Shown here piece after piece: positions 25,815 to 33,895 of a DNA stretch of 64,000 bases. The stretch spans positions 55,391 through 119,390 of the forward strand of contig NZ_LMSJ01000025.1 in the NCBI RefSeq assembly GCF_001428105.1, written 5' to 3'. Origin of the DNA: Paenibacillus sp. Soil766. Lineage in GTDB: Bacteria; Bacillota; Bacilli; Paenibacillales; NBRC-103111. The number at the start of each line of letters is the position of its first letter. Positions within the stretch are counted from its first letter, which is position 1. Made by a program: the position numbers and the translations under genes. The notes beneath the pieces are model-generated. The model searched no databases. It saw only the letters and a list, made by a program, of their open reading frames with translations, and was not told the origin of the DNA.

Positions 25815-25853
25815 CTGATCTCGATCAATACTACGAAACACGGTCACCCGAGT

Positions 25854-25891
25854 CACTGTGGGAAAGGTCCCCAGCGATCTTTCCCACAGTG
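25854..25891 (+). terminator. Strong terminator-like hairpin
   Basis: CACTGTGGGAAAG (25854-25866) pairs perfectly with CTTTCCCACAGTG (25879-25891) over 13 bp. No T-run follows on the plus strand, so processing or a transcription end elsewhere is possible. Confidence 0.6.
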
Positions 25892-25916
25892 GCCTCACCT
25901 CCACCCTACGCAAGTT

Positions 25917-25940
25917 AAAAGGCACCTGCCTAGGTGCCTT
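25917..25940 (-). terminator. Terminator of the alpha/beta hydrolase gene
   Basis: GGCACCT / AGGTGCC with a 4-base loop; on the minus strand it is followed by TTTT. A near-identical hairpin follows the MATE gene at 38602. Confidence 0.8.
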
Positions 25941-25981
25941 CCCCAGATTCTTATTCTATTCCACCATAGCTCCTGCCTGCC

Positions 25982-26764
25982 CTATCTAAAAAATTCCGAT
26001 AGCAACGGCAGTAGTTTTTTTGCACTAACCATGTGGTTTTGGCCTGTAAGCTGTGAGTACTTTGCATTGGGAATTGCATCCGCCAATTGCCGGGCGACAT
26101 CATGTAATCCTGTGGGACTCTTCTCGCCAACGCCGATTAAAGCTGGAACGGTTACTTTAGCAGCTCTTTCGACGGGAGCTAAGTCCTGCGTGAGCGCAAT
26201 ATCGTAAGCTAAGGTTGGCGCAAGTGCTTTCATCTTCTGCCAGCCGGGAAATAGCGGCAATAGCCACACGAACACTCGCGGCATTCCAATCCCCTTCAGA
26301 AAGGTACGCATAGCCTCTGCATGATTGCCGTCGTCGAGCAGCTCTTGCACGATCTGACTTAGTTGCTGATATTCTGCCTTTTCTTTCTCGTCGTGCACAT
26401 ATGACGCATCGTACATCGCTACCTTTTGCACTTTGTCACCAAGCCTGAGCGCAGCTTCAAGCGCCAACACGGCACCCGAAGAATGGCCGTATACATACGC
26501 GGTGCCGCCGGATGCATCGATCATGGCTTCAATGTCTTCGATTTCACGCTCCAGCGAATAGGGCAGCGTATTCCCGCTATCGCCGCGTCCGCGGCGATCG
26601 TAATTATAGACGGTAAAGGATGTGGCAAATACTTTGGCATCCTGCACGATCGGCTTAAAAGAGCGGTAACAGGAAGCTCCCGTGACGTAAATAAGCGCCG
26701 GGCCGCTGCCGTAGACATCGTACGCTAATGTTGTGCCGTCTTTGGACTGCGTTGATTTCATCAT
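25982..26764 (-). CDS. Alpha/beta hydrolase
   Basis: About 260 residues. The nucleophile Ser is in GHSSG, the oxyanion region in YVTGASCYRSF, DRRGRGDSG is typical of the haloperoxidase/esterase class, and the catalytic His lies in GQNHMVSAKK near the end. Tandem ATGs at 26764 and 26761 follow AAGGAAG and are preferred to the upstream frame start. Substrate unknown; no partner gene except a decayed sigma-factor tail immediately upstream. Confidence 0.87.
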   Translation of the reverse strand: MMKSTQSKDGTTLAYDVYGSGPALIYVTGASCYRSFKPIVQDAKVFATSFTVYNYDRRGRGDSGNTLPYSLEREIEDIEAMIDASGGTAYVYGHSSGAVLALEAALRLGDKVQKVAMYDASYVHDEKEKAEYQQLSQIVQELLDDGNHAEAMRTFLKGIGMPRVFVWLLPLFPGWQKMKALAPTLAYDIALTQDLAPVERAAKVTVPALIGVGEKSPTGLHDVARQLADAIPNAKYSQLTGQNHMVSAKKLLPLLSEFFR

Positions 26765-26860
26765 CACGCCTACTTCCTTTTTCAAAGTTTGGGTATAGGT
26801 TTATAGATGTTGATCTGAAATTTGCTTTCATTTTATATAGACGAATAAACGATTATGAAA

Positions 26861-27031
26861 TCATCGGTCCAGCCCTAAATTTGCCGATAAACCAAACCTA
26901 GCAAACAATTGAGGGTCAATGAAATGATGAACATGCGCGATTTGACCGCTTTGAATCTCAAGAACATGTATGCTCCACGGCAAACACAGAGCATTGTCTC
27001 CTGTACCGCATCTTCCGCTATCGTTAGTTCA
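26861..27031 (-). pseudogene. Remnant: SnoaL-like C-terminal tail of an ECF sigma factor
   Basis: The minus strand reads CLPWSIHVLEIQSGQIAHV then HHFIDPQLFARFGLSANL and a stop. This is the end of the SnoaL-like domain fused to ECF41/SigJ-type sigma factors, which typically ends PWSIHVLEI...FLDP.LF.RFGLP. An upstream in-frame stop and absence of sigma regions 2 and 4 show that only about 57 codons survive. Confidence 0.65.
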
Positions 27032-27166
27032 TACAGCAGGAATTATGTCTCTTAACACGAATTAACTTCCTGACGTCTTTCCCGAACGATTGGGAATTTC
27101 CCTCTATTCCTTATGGATCTTATTTCGATATGCTGATCTCATGAAGAATGAGAGGGGATAGATGAA

Positions 27167-27970
27167 ATGAACACTGTAGTAATTAAGAACGAACAACCGA
27201 AGGGTTGGAAGCAGATCGGGTTCGTTGCAACTGCTTTATTATTTGTCTTATTTGATTTTTTCTTCTTAGAGGGAGCCACAGAGGCGTTGGAGCCTTGGTT
27301 GCCTTCGGATTGCGGGGGCTGCAACGGCGAGTCGTTCGTGCCCGATTCTTATCGCTGGTTTGCTGTTTCGCATGGTGCGCTATTGGCCTTAATGTTCGGG
27401 GGGAGCCTGATTGCCTTGCTGCGCCGACCTTTTGAGAAGCCGATGCTGCTTCACTTCTATGCAGTGGGTCATCTTCTGTTTCTGGCGTCATTCGCTGCAA
27501 CTGCACCGAAACTCGCGATTGGGAAAGCTTTTGTATTCGTGATGTTCGCGCTGATACTATCAATCTTGTTCGCGTTCTACCACAAGCGTGCTGCCGCGAT
27601 AAAGCTCGCTGCGCCCACCGGTTACTCCAGCCCACTGCTTGTGTTGACGACGATTGCAGCAATTTTTCTAATTCCCATAGCCATCCATGCAGGCATTCAG
27701 CAATGGTCGGAGACAGGGGAATATTTCGGCTGGGGCGAGCATACGGCCATGCTGTTTGTATTGTTGTATGGCAGCTTTTTAACAGCTTCGCAGCGTGCCG
27801 GTTCTTATGCACTCGGAATTATCGTTAGCCTTACATTTATGTACCTTGGGGTTTCGGCACTTGCGGTACCAGACCACCCGGGCAGTTGGGGAATCGTAGG
27901 AGGAATCACATCTATTCTCTTCGGCGTAGTCTATGTCTCCGTCATGATTTACAGCAATCGTATGAGGTGA
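27167..27970 (+). CDS. Uncharacterised seven-helix membrane protein preceding a two-component system
   Basis: 267 residues with about seven hydrophobic segments and an early cysteine-containing loop (LPSDCGGCNG) facing the outside after the first helix. I do not recognise the family. GAGGGG precedes the ATG, and the gene ends 7 bp before the histidine kinase, so the three genes form one operon. The protein may be an accessory sensor or the output of the pathway; this is inference from position. Confidence 0.75.
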   Translation: MNTVVIKNEQPKGWKQIGFVATALLFVLFDFFFLEGATEALEPWLPSDCGGCNGESFVPDSYRWFAVSHGALLALMFGGSLIALLRRPFEKPMLLHFYAVGHLLFLASFAATAPKLAIGKAFVFVMFALILSILFAFYHKRAAAIKLAAPTGYSSPLLVLTTIAAIFLIPIAIHAGIQQWSETGEYFGWGEHTAMLFVLLYGSFLTASQRAGSYALGIIVSLTFMYLGVSALAVPDHPGSWGIVGGITSILFGVVYVSVMIYSNRMR

Positions 27971-27977
27971 ATTCACT

Positions 27978-30176
27978 ATGCAGGCTTTGCGTAATCCATC
28001 ACTCGAGATACAATCAAGCCCCGTCGGCCACCGCCACTCCCGGTGGCTATTTGCGCTGTATACCGGGAGTATCTCAATTAATCTCCTTCTGATCCTATGT
28101 TATTTGGCATCATTGCCATCCTACTATTCCTATCTACTGGAATCATGCTTTAGCTCGAATCGGATTTGCTCGGGTACGACGATAAGCGTCTTATCCTTAG
28201 AGTGGAAAGAGACTCTTGGGCTTACTGAATCAGGCCTGGCCATCCTTCATATCGGAATCGACTTGTTCTATTTCTGTTGTTTTGCATTCGTTGCTGCGCT
28301 GATTATGATCTTGAAGCCCAAAGATGTACTCGGCTCAATTGCTGCTTTTACGCTCGTGAGTTTCGTATTCGGAAATGTCGTCTTTCACCAGTGGGAAGAA
28401 TCGGATATACTCGTTCCCCTCGCGCAGATTGCCGGGATATCAGGCTTCATGTGCCTGGCCTTGCTATTTCCGAGCGGTCGAATTACCCGCAGATGGATTG
28501 GGTGGACCGCCGTCCTTGCCTTCCTTGTCCGCTATGTGCCCGATTACTTGCCTTTTCGTGTGATGCATATCGACAATTGGCCATTGGGGCTGTCGCTTGG
28601 CTGGCTTATTTTATTTTTCGGCACGCTGGCCTATAGTCAATTTACGCAATATCGTGCAAATGTCTCACCGAAGGCAAGACAGGCCATTCGAAAAGTTGCC
28701 TTCGGTTTTATCAGCGCTTTCGGAGCATTAATTGGTGTGAACCTATTGCTAATCGTGTGGCCCCAGCTCTATAAGAGCGAACTATTCTGGCTAGATCTCT
28801 CCATTCGACTAACGATGCTGCCCATTCCTATTGCACTTGGCTCTGCCTTGCTAAAAGACCGCTTGTGGGGGGTTCCCCCCATCGTTCGCAGAAGTTTCGT
28901 TTACGCAACGCTGCTCGTCATGCTATTCGGCATTTATTTGACGACGGTGTGGTATCTGGCACTTGTATTTCAATCCCAAAGTGACGTCTATCCGCTAATC
29001 GCAACAGGGCTGGTCGCGGTCTTATTCACCCCATTGAAGGCAAGTCTGGAGAAGCTGGTAAACAGATTCGTATATGGCAAAAGAGAAAATCCCGTCTCTT
29101 TCCTGGTCGGTCTTGGTGATCGATTGAAGGAGCCCTATGCGCCAGAACAGGTTCTTGGAACGGTCGTCATGACGATACAGGATATGCTGAAGCTGCCTCA
29201 TGCCTCCATAACAATACTGGTCAATGATCGTGAGCAAGAAGCGGCGATAGCCGGATGTCCACGCGAACCGGAGTCCCTCCGGTTTCCGTTAGTTGTGGGA
29301 GGACAAGAACTCGGCAACCTCTATGTCTCCCCCCGGTCATCCGATGAACCGCTGAGCCGTTCCGATATGCGCCTGCTCCATATGCTGGGCAGGGAATCTG
29401 CCCGAATCGTTCATGGACTTCAACAGTCTCTTGATATCAACCGCCTCATGCAAGAGCTGCAAGTATCAAGAGAGAAGCTGATCTTCGCCAGGGAAGAGGA
29501 GCGGCGCTCCTTACGCAACAATCTGCACGATGACTTGGCTCCGAAGCTCGCTTCTCTTGCCCTTACCGCATCGGCAGCAGGCGCATTGATTCACAAAGAT
29601 CCTCCACGAGCAAAAGGTATTGTCGCCGAGCTCGAATCCGATATTCGGGTCATCGTCAGCGAAGTTCGTGAATTCGTCCATAACCTCCGGCCTCCGGCAT
29701 TGGATCAGTATGGTCTCGTTGAAGCTATTCGCCAGCGGGCAGATCGTCTGATGTATGTAATGAATGCGCATAGTACGGATGAAAGTAAGCAGATTCAACT
29801 GGAAGTGTCATCGCCTCAGGTGCTGCCCCTGTTACCTGCTGCCGTTGAAGTTGCCGTGTACCGTATCGTATCCGAAGCGTTGACCAATGCTGTCAAACAT
29901 TCGAAAGCACGCACGTGCCAGGTTACGATTGCGATGCATACGAGGATGCAGATCGATGAGCTTTATGTGGAAATTATGGACGATGGGGTTGGCATCTCCG
30001 ATGCGATTCGAACGGTGTCCCATGCCTCGGAAGGTGGGATCGGTTTAACATCCATCCGGGAGAGAGCCGCAGAACTAGGAGGACGGAGTCAGATTGTGGT
30101 TGCTGAAGGCGGAGGAACGAGGGTCGCGGCATGGCTGCCCTTGCAATTTCATACAGATGGGAGTGTCTCAGAATGA
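27978..30176 (+). CDS. Membrane sensor histidine kinase, NarL-partner (HisKA_3) class
   Basis: 732 residues. The N-terminal ~330 residues hold about eight membrane helices, followed by a GAF-like region (about 375-480) and a short coiled coil. The phosphorylated His is His517 in NNLHDDLAPKLASLALT, the HisKA_3 dimer helix; EALTNAVKHSKA is the N-box and DDGVGISDA, GIGLTSIRERA the G-boxes of the ATPase. An external loop at about 45-60 has paired Cys (SCFSSNRICSG). The stop overlaps the start of the response regulator (ATGA), so it is an obvious cognate pair. Confidence 0.93.
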   Translation: MQALRNPSLEIQSSPVGHRHSRWLFALYTGSISINLLLILCYLASLPSYYSYLLESCFSSNRICSGTTISVLSLEWKETLGLTESGLAILHIGIDLFYFCCFAFVAALIMILKPKDVLGSIAAFTLVSFVFGNVVFHQWEESDILVPLAQIAGISGFMCLALLFPSGRITRRWIGWTAVLAFLVRYVPDYLPFRVMHIDNWPLGLSLGWLILFFGTLAYSQFTQYRANVSPKARQAIRKVAFGFISAFGALIGVNLLLIVWPQLYKSELFWLDLSIRLTMLPIPIALGSALLKDRLWGVPPIVRRSFVYATLLVMLFGIYLTTVWYLALVFQSQSDVYPLIATGLVAVLFTPLKASLEKLVNRFVYGKRENPVSFLVGLGDRLKEPYAPEQVLGTVVMTIQDMLKLPHASITILVNDREQEAAIAGCPREPESLRFPLVVGGQELGNLYVSPRSSDEPLSRSDMRLLHMLGRESARIVHGLQQSLDINRLMQELQVSREKLIFAREEERRSLRNNLHDDLAPKLASLALTASAAGALIHKDPPRAKGIVAELESDIRVIVSEVREFVHNLRPPALDQYGLVEAIRQRADRLMYVMNAHSTDESKQIQLEVSSPQVLPLLPAAVEVAVYRIVSEALTNAVKHSKARTCQVTIAMHTRMQIDELYVEIMDDGVGISDAIRTVSHASEGGIGLTSIRERAAELGGRSQIVVAEGGGTRVAAWLPLQFHTDGSVSE

Positions 30177-30814
30177 GAACGTGGAAAATATTAATAGCCG
30201 ATGATCATCCCATGTACCGCAAAGGACTCAAAACCGTTTTGGAAACGGTAGAGGATATGGTAGTCGTAGGCGAGGCAACAAACGGCGAGGAAGCGATTAC
30301 TCTATGCGGCCAGGTATCGCCTGATGTCATCTTGATGGATATCCGAATGCCCGGCATAAACGGAGTAGCAGCAGCCAATCAGATTAAATCGAATCACCCG
30401 GACGTGCAGATTATTTTTCTGACGATGCACCAGGACGATTCATCGGTCCTTACCGCCTTAAAGACGGGAGCGAGAGGCTACCTTCTCAAGGATGCTGATA
30501 CGGACGAGATCATTCGCGCTATTCGCTCGGTTGCCGCGAAAGAAGCCATATTCAGTGCGGAGGTAGCGGAGCGAATGATTGATTATGCAACCCGGCCAAC
30601 CTCCACTCTTGACCGATTCACCCAACTGACGTCCCGGGAAAAAGAAGTTCTACATTTCATTGCCGAGGGATATTCGAACAGTGAAATAAGCAAAGAGCTT
30701 GGATTGACCACAAAGACCGTATCCAACTATGTGACGTTGGTGCTCAATAAACTTCACGCCACCGATCGTACTGCAGCTGCGCAAATGGTGAAGGAAGCGA
30801 GAAATAATCCTTGA
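30173..30814 (+). CDS. NarL/FixJ-family response regulator
   Basis: 213 residues from ATG 30173, overlapping the kinase stop. The receiver contains DDHPMYRKG with the acidic pair and the phosphoacceptor Asp56 in VILMDIRMP; T and K of the active site lie in FLTMHQ and YLLKDA. The C-terminus is a LuxR-type HTH (LTSREKEVLHFIAEGYSNSEISKELGL). Targets are unknown; autoregulation of the operon is likely. Confidence 0.94.
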   Translation: MRTWKILIADDHPMYRKGLKTVLETVEDMVVVGEATNGEEAITLCGQVSPDVILMDIRMPGINGVAAANQIKSNHPDVQIIFLTMHQDDSSVLTALKTGARGYLLKDADTDEIIRAIRSVAAKEAIFSAEVAERMIDYATRPTSTLDRFTQLTSREKEVLHFIAEGYSNSEISKELGLTTKTVSNYVTLVLNKLHATDRTAAAQMVKEARNNP

Positions 30815-30909
30815 TGATATACAGCAAACCGGCTCCTTTTTAATTCGTCCTGTAGGGCTTTTCTTCAAGGGATGAAGAAGACGCATCATAGAAGGAGCTG
30901 GCACTCGTT

Positions 30910-31209
30910 ATGGAGCATTTCAGGACTTCCTGTTCTCAAAAACATGTCTATGTACACAGAGGCTTGGCACACCGAGGGCTTTCACTATTATCGGGATGCC
31001 TATAGTTTATTTTTTATACACGCGCATTCAGTTATAATTACGATTAACAACCACACACACAGGCTTGAAGGCAACTCTGGAAAAATCTAAAAGCAGTCAA
31101 GAACGGAAACGTCCACGTCGTTAACTATAATTACTTGTATAATGATGATCCTATTGCCGTCGAGAATCAGTTGGATATCTTGGCTGATGCCATTCTGGCT
31201 GGCCGATAG
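30910..31209 (+). pseudogene. Remnant of an AraC regulator fused to a siderophore-binding domain (Btr-like)
   Basis: A piece resembling the AraC cupin-like N-terminus (AWHTEGFHYYRDAYSLFF, then TINNHTHRLEG) stops at TAA and is followed directly by a piece that resembles the end of FecB-type binding proteins (AVKNGNVHVVNYNYLYNDD, then ENQLDILADAIL). In Btr-type regulators the order is AraC sensor, HTH, siderophore-binding domain; here HTH and most of the binding domain are gone. AAGGAG precedes ATG 30910 but a frameshift separates it from the AraC frame. Confidence 0.55.
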
Positions 31210-31392
31210 CATGTAATGCCATAATCTGAATACAGACCCTCTTCTATCCGTTCGTTTACGGTTGTGAAGTAGGTCTTTTTGCATGTTGAGAAAATTGTAA
31301 AAAATTGTCGGAGACTAAAGGACTTATACACAATTTTGTCGAATTTATAGGCATACATAAAAATATTGGGTTGTTTCCCACGAGGTGCACAA

Positions 31393-33312
31393 ATGAAGCG
31401 TTTTCACTTGATCTTGTTACTACTCACATTTGGCGGCGCTGCCTTCTTGGCATTGCTCCTGTATCCCCATATAAGCTCATCGGAGGATTCCACCAGTCTT
31501 CCAATAACCAGCTGGAAAGTGCAATGGATTCCTGCTGGAGCTCCAGAAGCCGCCTCGCCTGACATAGACGGAGAATGGCTGTCCGCCACGGTTGAGCACC
31601 CGTTGGTTACTATTCCCGATGGGAAGGTCGGTGCATGGATTCACCTGACGGTCCCCCCGACGTCCAACCTATCCAAACCTGGACTGTATATTGAACGCCT
31701 GTACGCCATGAATGTAAGGATTTATGAGAATGACAAGCTCGTCTATCAGGTCAATCACAGCTTTGACTTCGAGCGCACCCTTCTCCAACTGCCGCTCGAC
31801 CATACTGAGATAACCAGCGATCTCTACCTGCTGCTAATGGGGAAGGAACGGGCAGGCATCAAAAGTAATGTCCAGCTTGGCGAGCTTCCCGAAATCTTCC
31901 GGCAAGCTGTCCGCAAGGAACTGCCTGACCTGTTGCTAGGGGGGGGCTTTGCTTTCCTGTCACTCCTGATGCTCCTCTGCTCTTGGTATCTGAACCGGGC
32001 CCTACGCAGCACCGCTCTAGCGCTTACCTTATTCGTCATGTGCAGCGGCCTTCTGATCATGACCTACTCGTCTATGCCTTACTACTATTTTCCTGAGCTT
32101 GGACACTTTTTCTTATTTATATTTGATACGTCTCTTTATATTTTGATTCCTGCCTTGCTGTACTTCGTCATCCACATATTCGAAGGCCGGTATCCATGGA
32201 TCAAGCGAGTGTTTCGCTGGCTTGTCGTCTATTATTCGGTTAGCTTCTGCGTTATGGTATGTTATAAGATCCTTGGAACGCCTTTTTATTCTCCTTACAT
32301 GTTCCTGAGCAACTGGCTGAATGCTCCGCTCATTATCGGACAACTGATTCTCATTTGCGTCCTCGCCTTTCGGAACGCCATGCGGAATCCCAATTCCCTG
32401 ATTCTCTCCCTGGGCATTCTAATCCTTGCCCTTTCCGGTGTGATGGATCTCTTACTGTTATACGCGATTGATACATCCTATGTATTCAATTTATGGAAGC
32501 TTGGCATCATCATTCTAATCGCTTCCCTGGTGATAATCCTGAACCGCCGCATTGCATCTGACTACGCCCGGCTCCTCTCCTACTCCAAGGAGTTGGAGCT
32601 TTACAATCACCAACTACAGCGGACGGAGAAAATGCAGATCATCAGCGAACTAGCCGCATCCATTGCCCATGAGGTGCGCAACCCGCTTCAGGTCACAAGA
32701 GGCTTCTTACAGTTACTCTCGGGAAAATCAGTGGAGCACGACAAGTCCTACTTTACCTTAGCCATTCAGGAGCTGGATCGAGCATCAAGCATCATAACGG
32801 ACTTCCTTACCTTTGCGAAACCGGAGCTGGATACACTAGTAGAACTAAATTTACAGCAGGAGCTCGCCCAAATCGAAACCATGATTACGCCGCTGGTCTT
32901 ACTGAACAATGGAGAGCTTGAGGTTCACGTGCCCGAACCTCAAATTATTCTGGGCAACTCTTCCAAGTTAAAGCAGGCATTCATCAATATCATCAAGAAT
33001 AGCATTGAGTCCCTTCATGAAGAAGGTCACATTACTATTAGCGCCTGGGCCGAGGGAGGAACCGCTGTCATCCGCATTGCAGATAACGGCGAAGGCATGG
33101 AACCGGAGCAGGTCGCGAAACTAGGAGAGCCGTACTTCTCAACGAAAACCAAAGGAACCGGCCTCGGCCTGATGGTTACCTTCCGTATCATCGAAGTGAT
33201 GGAGGGCAGCTTGGAATTCCATAGTGAAAAAGGAAAAGGAACCGAAGCCATTGTCCGGTTCCCTCTCGTTTCCAACACTAGGACCAAGCAGCCTTCAGTT
33301 CTGCCCCAGTAG
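31393..33312 (+). CDS. Orphan membrane histidine kinase (HisKA class), convergent with the peptide-precursor locus
   Basis: 639 residues from ATG 31393, with GAGGTG just upstream. One N-terminal helix, an extracellular sensor of about 150 residues, then seven helices (about 180-390) in the style of 7TM-sensor kinases, a coiled coil, and the HisKA domain with His426 in SIAHEVRNPLQVTRG. N-box IIKNSIESL and G-boxes DNGEGMEP and GTGLGLMVT complete the ATPase. This C-terminal half resembles Bacillus sporulation kinases such as KinB. No response regulator adjoins it. The last 35 bp overlap the end of the peptide precursor gene on the other strand. It could sense the product of that locus. Confidence 0.9.
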   Translation: MKRFHLILLLLTFGGAAFLALLLYPHISSSEDSTSLPITSWKVQWIPAGAPEAASPDIDGEWLSATVEHPLVTIPDGKVGAWIHLTVPPTSNLSKPGLYIERLYAMNVRIYENDKLVYQVNHSFDFERTLLQLPLDHTEITSDLYLLLMGKERAGIKSNVQLGELPEIFRQAVRKELPDLLLGGGFAFLSLLMLLCSWYLNRALRSTALALTLFVMCSGLLIMTYSSMPYYYFPELGHFFLFIFDTSLYILIPALLYFVIHIFEGRYPWIKRVFRWLVVYYSVSFCVMVCYKILGTPFYSPYMFLSNWLNAPLIIGQLILICVLAFRNAMRNPNSLILSLGILILALSGVMDLLLLYAIDTSYVFNLWKLGIIILIASLVIILNRRIASDYARLLSYSKELELYNHQLQRTEKMQIISELAASIAHEVRNPLQVTRGFLQLLSGKSVEHDKSYFTLAIQELDRASSIITDFLTFAKPELDTLVELNLQQELAQIETMITPLVLLNNGELEVHVPEPQIILGNSSKLKQAFINIIKNSIESLHEEGHITISAWAEGGTAVIRIADNGEGMEPEQVAKLGEPYFSTKTKGTGLGLMVTFRIIEVMEGSLEFHSEKGKGTEAIVRFPLVSNTRTKQPSVLPQ

Positions 33313-33526
33313 CTGTCAATTGATCCAATTCCTCCGGTTGCGGGGGAATGACCAGCGCATAATGAGCTGGTGTTTCCGCCAGCACACTCAGCTCAATACC
33401 TTCAGGAACTTCAATTCCGAAGTCCTGCTTCAGCGCGCTACGGGGATCGGCCAACAAGCGTGCCTTGAAATCCGCGTCCTCCCAAGCTTTCTTAATGATC
33501 TTCACTTTCAACGTATCCATAGACAT
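33278..33526 (-). CDS. NHLP-type RiPP precursor peptide with C-terminal AAWS
   Basis: 82 residues from ATG 33526, with GAAGGG 10 bp upstream. Residues ~7-70 match the nitrile-hydratase-like leader (NHLP) family: IKKAWEDADFKARLLADP, ALKQDFGIEVPEG, and HYALVIPPQPEELDQL. The remainder, TATGAELKAAWS, would be the core; it has no Cys, Ser/Thr run or GG cleavage site before it, but one Trp at the penultimate position. A truncated copy 200 bp away ends with the same AAWS. The nearest enzyme gene is a class I isoprenoid synthase, so the Trp is a candidate for prenylation, as in ComX. Modification and role are inference. Confidence 0.8.
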   Translation of the reverse strand: MSMDTLKVKIIKKAWEDADFKARLLADPRSALKQDFGIEVPEGIELSVLAETPAHYALVIPPQPEELDQLTATGAELKAAWS

Positions 33527-33601
33527 GACAACACAACCCTTCAAAATATTAGGATATCTGCATTTTCATAATACCATGGAACTAGATCTTTTGTACCATT
33601 A

Positions 33602-33649
33602 TTAACCATATATCGACAAATAAATTTTTAATTCGCCACCATTCAACAA
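33602..33649 (-). pseudogene. Remnant: last 15 codons of a duplicated isoprenoid synthase
   Basis: Minus-strand reading LLNGGELKIYLSIYG-stop aligns with the end of the intact synthase, LLNDGGFAIYLTING-stop. It is all that is left of the first copy of the synthase in the duplicated unit. Confidence 0.75.
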
Positions 33650-33650
33650 G

Positions 33651-33769
33651 GGGGAGGACACTATAGAGTTCCATAGTGAAAAAGGAAAAGGAACCGAAGC
33701 CATTGCCCGGTTCCTTTTCCTTTTTCACTCCTAGGACCAAGCAGCCATCTGTGGTTGTACCCCAGTAGC
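33651..33769 (+). pseudogene. Remnant: duplicated 3' end of the histidine kinase gene
   Basis: This stretch repeats, with substitutions, the last ~100 bp of the kinase gene (33216-33312), including the TCCATAGTGAAAAAGG and AGGACCAAGCAGCC blocks and the terminal CCCAGTAG. It continues on the other strand into the truncated second precursor. Confidence 0.85.
33675..33729. terminator. Perfect 22-bp-stem hairpin after the second precursor
   Basis: Arms 33675-33696 and 33708-33729 are exact reverse complements, with an 11-base loop. The hairpin begins 2 bp after the stop of the truncated precursor on the minus strand, where its 3' arm is rich in T. It lies in the duplicated kinase tail; the original at 33227-33281 has only a partial repeat. 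Confidence 0.7.
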
Positions 33770-33895
33770 TTTCAATTCATCCAATTCCTCTGGTTTCGGG
33801 GCAATGATCAGTGCATACTTCGTGGGTGTTACCGCCATCACTTGCAGCTCAGTACCTTCAGGAATAGTGTGTCCGAAGTCCTGCTTATTAACCAT
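33731..33895 (-). CDS. Second, leader-truncated precursor ending in AAWS
   Basis: 54 residues, MVNKQDFGHTIPEG at the start and KATGVQPQMAAWS at the end. It aligns with residues 29-82 of the precursor at 33278 and keeps the middle and C-terminus but lacks the first helix of the NHLP leader. Its ATG overlaps the stop of the synthase by 8 bp, so it could be translated by coupling, although no ribosome site is visible. It is either a decaying copy or a shortened active peptide; conservation of ATG....AAWS against a variable middle argues that the end has been important. Confidence 0.6.
   Translation of the reverse strand: MVNKQDFGHTIPEGTELQVMAVTPTKYALIIAPKPEELDELKATGVQPQMAAWS

Noticed and set aside
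27183..27812. Long open frame on the minus strand, over 200 codons
   Set aside because: Lies antisense to the membrane protein gene, has Arg/Ser-rich low-complexity translation, no ribosome site and no family match.
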